A stretch of 64,000 nt of DNA from assembly GCA_030018265.1 (NCBI GenBank), contig JASEFX010000003.1, forward strand, positions 82,561 to 146,560, in the 5' to 3' direction. Made by a program: the position numbers and the translations under genes. Shown piece by piece: positions 61,023-64,000 of this stretch. The notes under the pieces were generated by a model. That model ran no database searches. It was not told the origin of the DNA and saw only the letters and a program-made list of their open reading frames with translations. The number at the start of each line of letters is the position of its first letter. Positions within the stretch are counted from its first letter, which is position 1. The DNA is from Candidatus Saccharicenans sp. Lineage in GTDB: Bacteria > Acidobacteriota > Aminicenantia > Aminicenantales > Saccharicenantaceae.

Positions 61023-61850
61023 TTACTTACTCCTTCTCTTTATAATAAAGGCCTGAGTTCTTTTATTTTTCCTGGTCTTATAACCCTTGGTCGGGATGCC
61101 TTCCGGACTTACAGGATGACGACCACCCTTGGTTCGACCTTCACCACCACCGTGGGGATGGTCTATCGGGTTCATAGCAGTACCCCTGACCGTCGGTCTG
61201 ATTCCGAGCCACCGGGTGCGGCCAGCCTTTCCCGTGCTGATATTCTGATGATCCAGGTTGGCCACCTGGCCGACAGTGGCCCGGCAATCAAGATGAACAA
61301 GCCGGATTTCGGAGGAAGGCAACCTCAACTGGGCATAATCACCCTCTTTGCCCAGAATCTGGGCACCTGAACCGGCCGCCCTCGCCAGCTGGCCACCTTT
61401 TCCGATCTTCAACTCGACGTTGTGAACTATCGTTCCCACCGGGATGTAGCGCAGCGGCATGGCGTTGCCGGGAAGTATATCCACCTGACTGTTGGAGGAA
61501 ATTATGGTGTCGCCCACCTTCAAATTGAGAGGCGTGAGAATATACCTTCTTTCACCATCGGCATATTTTACCAGCGAGATAAAAGCGGAACGGTTCGGGT
61601 CGTATTCTATGGTCTCCACCACGCCCGGAACGTCGATCTTGTCGCGCCTGAAATCGATAATCCGGTACATCCGCTTGTGCCCGCCGCCCCGATGTCTGAC
61701 CGACAGGTGACCGCGATTGTTGCGACCACCGCTCTTCTTCAGCGGAACAAGCAACGGTTTGTATGGCTTATCGGTCGTCAACTCTTCAAAAGTCAGACCC
61801 GTGCGGTGACGTAATCCTGGAGTAACTGGCTTGTAAACTTTAATACCCAT
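61023..61850 (-). CDS. rplB: 50S ribosomal protein L2
   Basis: [33 protein letters not shown]...[21 protein letters not shown]. Confidence 0.98.
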   Translation of the reverse strand: MGIKVYKPVTPGLRHRTGLTFEELTTDKPYKPLLVPLKKSGGRNNRGHLSVRHRGGGHKRMYRIIDFRRDKIDVPGVVETIEYDPNRSAFISLVKYADGERRYILTPLNLKVGDTIISSNSQVDILPGNAMPLRYIPVGTIVHNVELKIGKGGQLARAAGSGAQILGKEGDYAQLRLPSSEIRLVHLDCRATVGQVANLDHQNISTGKAGRTRWLGIRPTVRGTAMNPIDHPHGGGEGRTKGGRHPVSPEGIPTKGYKTRKNKRTQAFIIKRRSK

Positions 61851-61852
61851 GG

Positions 61853-62149
61853 TTATACTGCCTCGAAGAATTCAATCATTTTTTCGCCGGGTTTAAGCTT
61901 TACATAAGCTTTCTTTCTGTCTTTTGTACGGCCAAGGTTCCGGCCCAACCGCTTGGTTTTTCCCTTGACCTTGACAATGGTGACGCTTTCCACCTTTACT
62001 TTGAAAAGCTCTTCCACGGCTTTCTTAACTTCAATCTTGTTGGCGTCTGGAGAAATTTCGAAACACACCTGACGGCTGTCTTCTTTAAGTCTGGTGCTCT
62101 TCTCGGTGATCCACGGCCTCAAAATTACATCTCTCGGATCTCTGGTCAT
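61853..62149 (-). CDS. rplW: 50S ribosomal protein L23
   Basis: [62 protein letters not shown]. Confidence 0.96.
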   Translation of the reverse strand: MTRDPRDVILRPWITEKSTRLKEDSRQVCFEISPDANKIEVKKAVEELFKVKVESVTIVKVKGKTKRLGRNLGRTKDRKKAYVKLKPGEKMIEFFEAV

Positions 62150-62763
62150 TTCAATCTCTCCACCAGGGAATTAAACGAGCGCTGGCTGAAAACCAGCCAT
62201 CGGTACCTGAGGACATCGTAGATGTTCAGGTTTTCATCATCGACTGCCTTAACCTCAGGGATGTTCCTGACCGCCAGATAGAGGTTTCTGTTCTCACGAT
62301 CATCCACAATCAGGGCCGAGTCGATGTTCAGGCTCTTCAACCAGCTGGCCGCGATTTTTGTCTTGGGTTCTTCAATTCTGATCTCATCTATGATCAGAAG
62401 GTGATTTTCCGCCAGCTTGGCGCTCAGAGCCGACTTCAGAGCATTCTTCTTTGCCTTCTTCGGAATGGAATAGCTATAATCCCTGGGCTTCGGTCCGAAA
62501 ACGGTTCCGCCATGGCGCCAGAGAGGAGACCTGATGCTTCCAGCCCGGGCTCTTCCGGTTCCTTTCTGTCTCCAGGGTTTCCGGCCACCACCGCTCACTT
62601 CTCCACGATTTTTGGTACAGGCTGTCCCCTGTCTCTGGTTCGCCAGATAATTGACCACCGCCTCGTATATCAGGTGATCCTTAACCGGATAGAAAAATAC
62701 CTCTTCCGGCAGGTCCACTTCCTGAACGGGCTTTCCGCTTTTGTCCAGCACTTGTAGTTTCAT
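62146..62763 (-). CDS. rplD: 50S ribosomal protein L4
   Basis: NQRQGTACTKNRGEVSGGGRKPWRQKGTGRARAGSIRSPLWRHGGTVFGPKPRDYS; start at MKLQVLD rather than 62781. Confidence 0.96.
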   Translation of the reverse strand: MKLQVLDKSGKPVQEVDLPEEVFFYPVKDHLIYEAVVNYLANQRQGTACTKNRGEVSGGGRKPWRQKGTGRARAGSIRSPLWRHGGTVFGPKPRDYSYSIPKKAKKNALKSALSAKLAENHLLIIDEIRIEEPKTKIAASWLKSLNIDSALIVDDRENRNLYLAVRNIPEVKAVDDENLNIYDVLRYRWLVFSQRSFNSLVERLK

Positions 62764-62777
62764 GGCACACTCTTCAC

Positions 62778-63425
62778 TCATGAAGTTTTAGCTTTGAATG
62801 AGCTTTTCTTAATCAGAACCACTCCGCCGTTGGCTCCGGGGACGGCTCCTTTTACCACCAGAAGATTGTTTTCCTTATCTATCTGGACCACTTTAAGGTT
62901 ACGAACGGTCACCCGGTCACCACCCATCCGTCCGCCCATTCTCATTCCTTTTAAAACCCGGGAAGGAAAGGATGAAGCTCCTATCGATCCCGGTCTCCGG
63001 TGAAACATCGAGCCGTGAGCTGCCGGGCCACCGGCAAAGCCATGTCTTTTCACCACGCCCTGAAAACCTTTTCCCTTGCTGATACCGACCACATGAACTT
63101 TTTCTCCAACTTCAAAAATATCAACCAGAACCTGGTCTCCTTCCTTCAGGTCCACCGAACCTTTATACTTAACCTCTTTCAGTACTTTCAGCACAGGGGA
63201 TTCCGCTTTTTTGAAATGTCCCAGTTCGGGTTTTCTCGGCTTTTTCTTCGGCTTTTCCACCAGACCCAGCTGAATGGCTTCATAGCCGTCCTTTTCTTTT
63301 GTTTTTTTCTGGATAACCGTACAGGGCCCGGCTTTTATGACGGTCACAGGAATAACATTTCCCTCTTCGTCAAACACCTGGGTCATACCGACTTTTCTTC
63401 CGATAATGCCTTCAATCATGGTCAT
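62778..63425 (-). CDS. rplC: 50S ribosomal protein L3
   Basis: [30 protein letters not shown]...[40 protein letters not shown]. Confidence 0.97.
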   Translation of the reverse strand: MTMIEGIIGRKVGMTQVFDEEGNVIPVTVIKAGPCTVIQKKTKEKDGYEAIQLGLVEKPKKKPRKPELGHFKKAESPVLKVLKEVKYKGSVDLKEGDQVLVDIFEVGEKVHVVGISKGKGFQGVVKRHGFAGGPAAHGSMFHRRPGSIGASSFPSRVLKGMRMGGRMGGDRVTVRNLKVVQIDKENNLLVVKGAVPGANGGVVLIKKSSFKAKTS

Positions 63426-63739
63426 TCTCCTGCGCCAAAGGCTTTGATCTCAACATCGATGCCAGCCGGCAGGTCAAGTTTCTGAAGTTCTTCGATGGTT
63501 TCGTTGCTGTATTCGCTGATGTCAATCAATCTTTTATGAATCCGCAACTCAAAATGTTCTCTCGACCTTTTATCGACATGCGGGGAACGAAGAACGCAAA
63601 ATCTCTGCACCTTGGTTGGAAGTGGAATCGGTCCGGAAACTTTCGCTCCTGTTCTTCTCGCCTTGATGACAATATCCTTAACAGATTTGTCTAACAATCG
63701 GTGATCGAATGATTGGAGTTTAATTCTTATCTTTTCCAT
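63422..63739 (-). CDS. rpsJ: 30S ribosomal protein S10
   Basis: [74 protein letters not shown]; start at MEKIR, not 63841. Confidence 0.97.
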   Translation of the reverse strand: MEKIRIKLQSFDHRLLDKSVKDIVIKARRTGAKVSGPIPLPTKVQRFCVLRSPHVDKRSREHFELRIHKRLIDISEYSNETIEELQKLDLPAGIDVEIKAFGAGE

Positions 63740-63779
63740 GGTCGTTCCTCGTTCTCCATTTTGTTTTCCTAATCCCTTT

Positions 63780-64000
63780 CTATTCGAGTATTTCGGTGAC
63801 CGTTCCGGCGCCGACCGTCCGTCCGCCCTCTCTGATGGCAAACCGCAATCCCTTCTCCATCGCCACCGTCGTGATCAGCTCCACCTCAATGTTCACGCTG
63901 TCGCCCGGCATCACCATCTCCACTCCAGCCGGCAGCTTCACCGTCCCGGTCACGTCCGTCGTCCGAAAATAAAACTGCGGACGATACCCGGTGAAAAACG
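63780..64000 (-). CDS. tuf: Elongation factor Tu, C-terminal part (truncated by window end)
   Basis: Minus-strand translation [72 protein letters not shown]; not in the ORF track. Confidence 0.96.
   Translation of the reverse strand, partial: FFTGYRPQFYFRTTDVTGTVKLPAGVEMVMPGDSVNIEVELITTVAMEKGLRFAIREGGRTVGAGTVTEILE

Noticed and set aside
1-64000. CRISPR arrays, tRNA/rRNA genes, transposons, prophage or defence islands
   Set aside because: None recognised by eye: no regularly spaced repeats, no transposase/integrase or CCA-ended tRNA-like structures in intergenic regions.
48654-64000. Unusual gene order or insertion in the ribosomal protein cluster
   Set aside because: Order tuf-rpsJ-rplCDWB-rpsS-rplV-rpsC-rplP-rpmC-rpsQ-rplNXE-rpsN-rpsH-rplFR-rpsE-rpmD-rplO-secY-adk-map-infA-rpmJ-rpsMKD-rpoA-rplQ is standard; zinc-type S14 and CxxC L24 tails are common.

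Overview
64 kb bacterial chromosomal window with about 70 supportable genes, almost all ordinary housekeeping or metabolism. The lineage is uncertain; gene content resembles Aminicenantota/Acidobacteriota (inference only). Contents in order: truncated SAM methyltransferase; TonB receptor; receiver-PAS-HisKA_2 sensor kinase; iorAB plus an ADP-forming acyl-CoA synthetase; Rrf2 regulator with ResB/CcsA cytochrome c biogenesis; folD; GGDEF protein; yebC-ruvCAB-queA; GH109-like oxidoreductase fold protein; M28 peptidase; trpB2 with a short Trp-rich leader ORF; frameshifted Zn-dependent phospholipase-like gene; mtnP-pfkB-tryptophanase-family operon; larC-folE-metG; S9 peptidase/FGE-like fusion; a peptidoglycan-turnover cluster (MltD, beta-lactamase-fold protein, exported dipeptide epimerase, NlpC/P60); and the complete tuf-S10-spc-alpha ribosomal super-operon on the minus strand. 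No CRISPR array, tRNA, rRNA or transposon was recognised. The most interesting signal is a 29-aa leader ORF ending ...SSWIWWAA* (25018-25107) upstream of trpB2. It has a good sigma70-type promoter, and a 10-nt segment ending at its first Trp codon (TTCCTCCTGG) is the exact reverse complement of the trpB2 Shine-Dalgarno region (CCAGGAGGAA). I see no U-tract terminator. This suggests ribosome-mediated translational (rather than intrinsic-terminator) attenuation of an orphan trpB2 by tryptophan.
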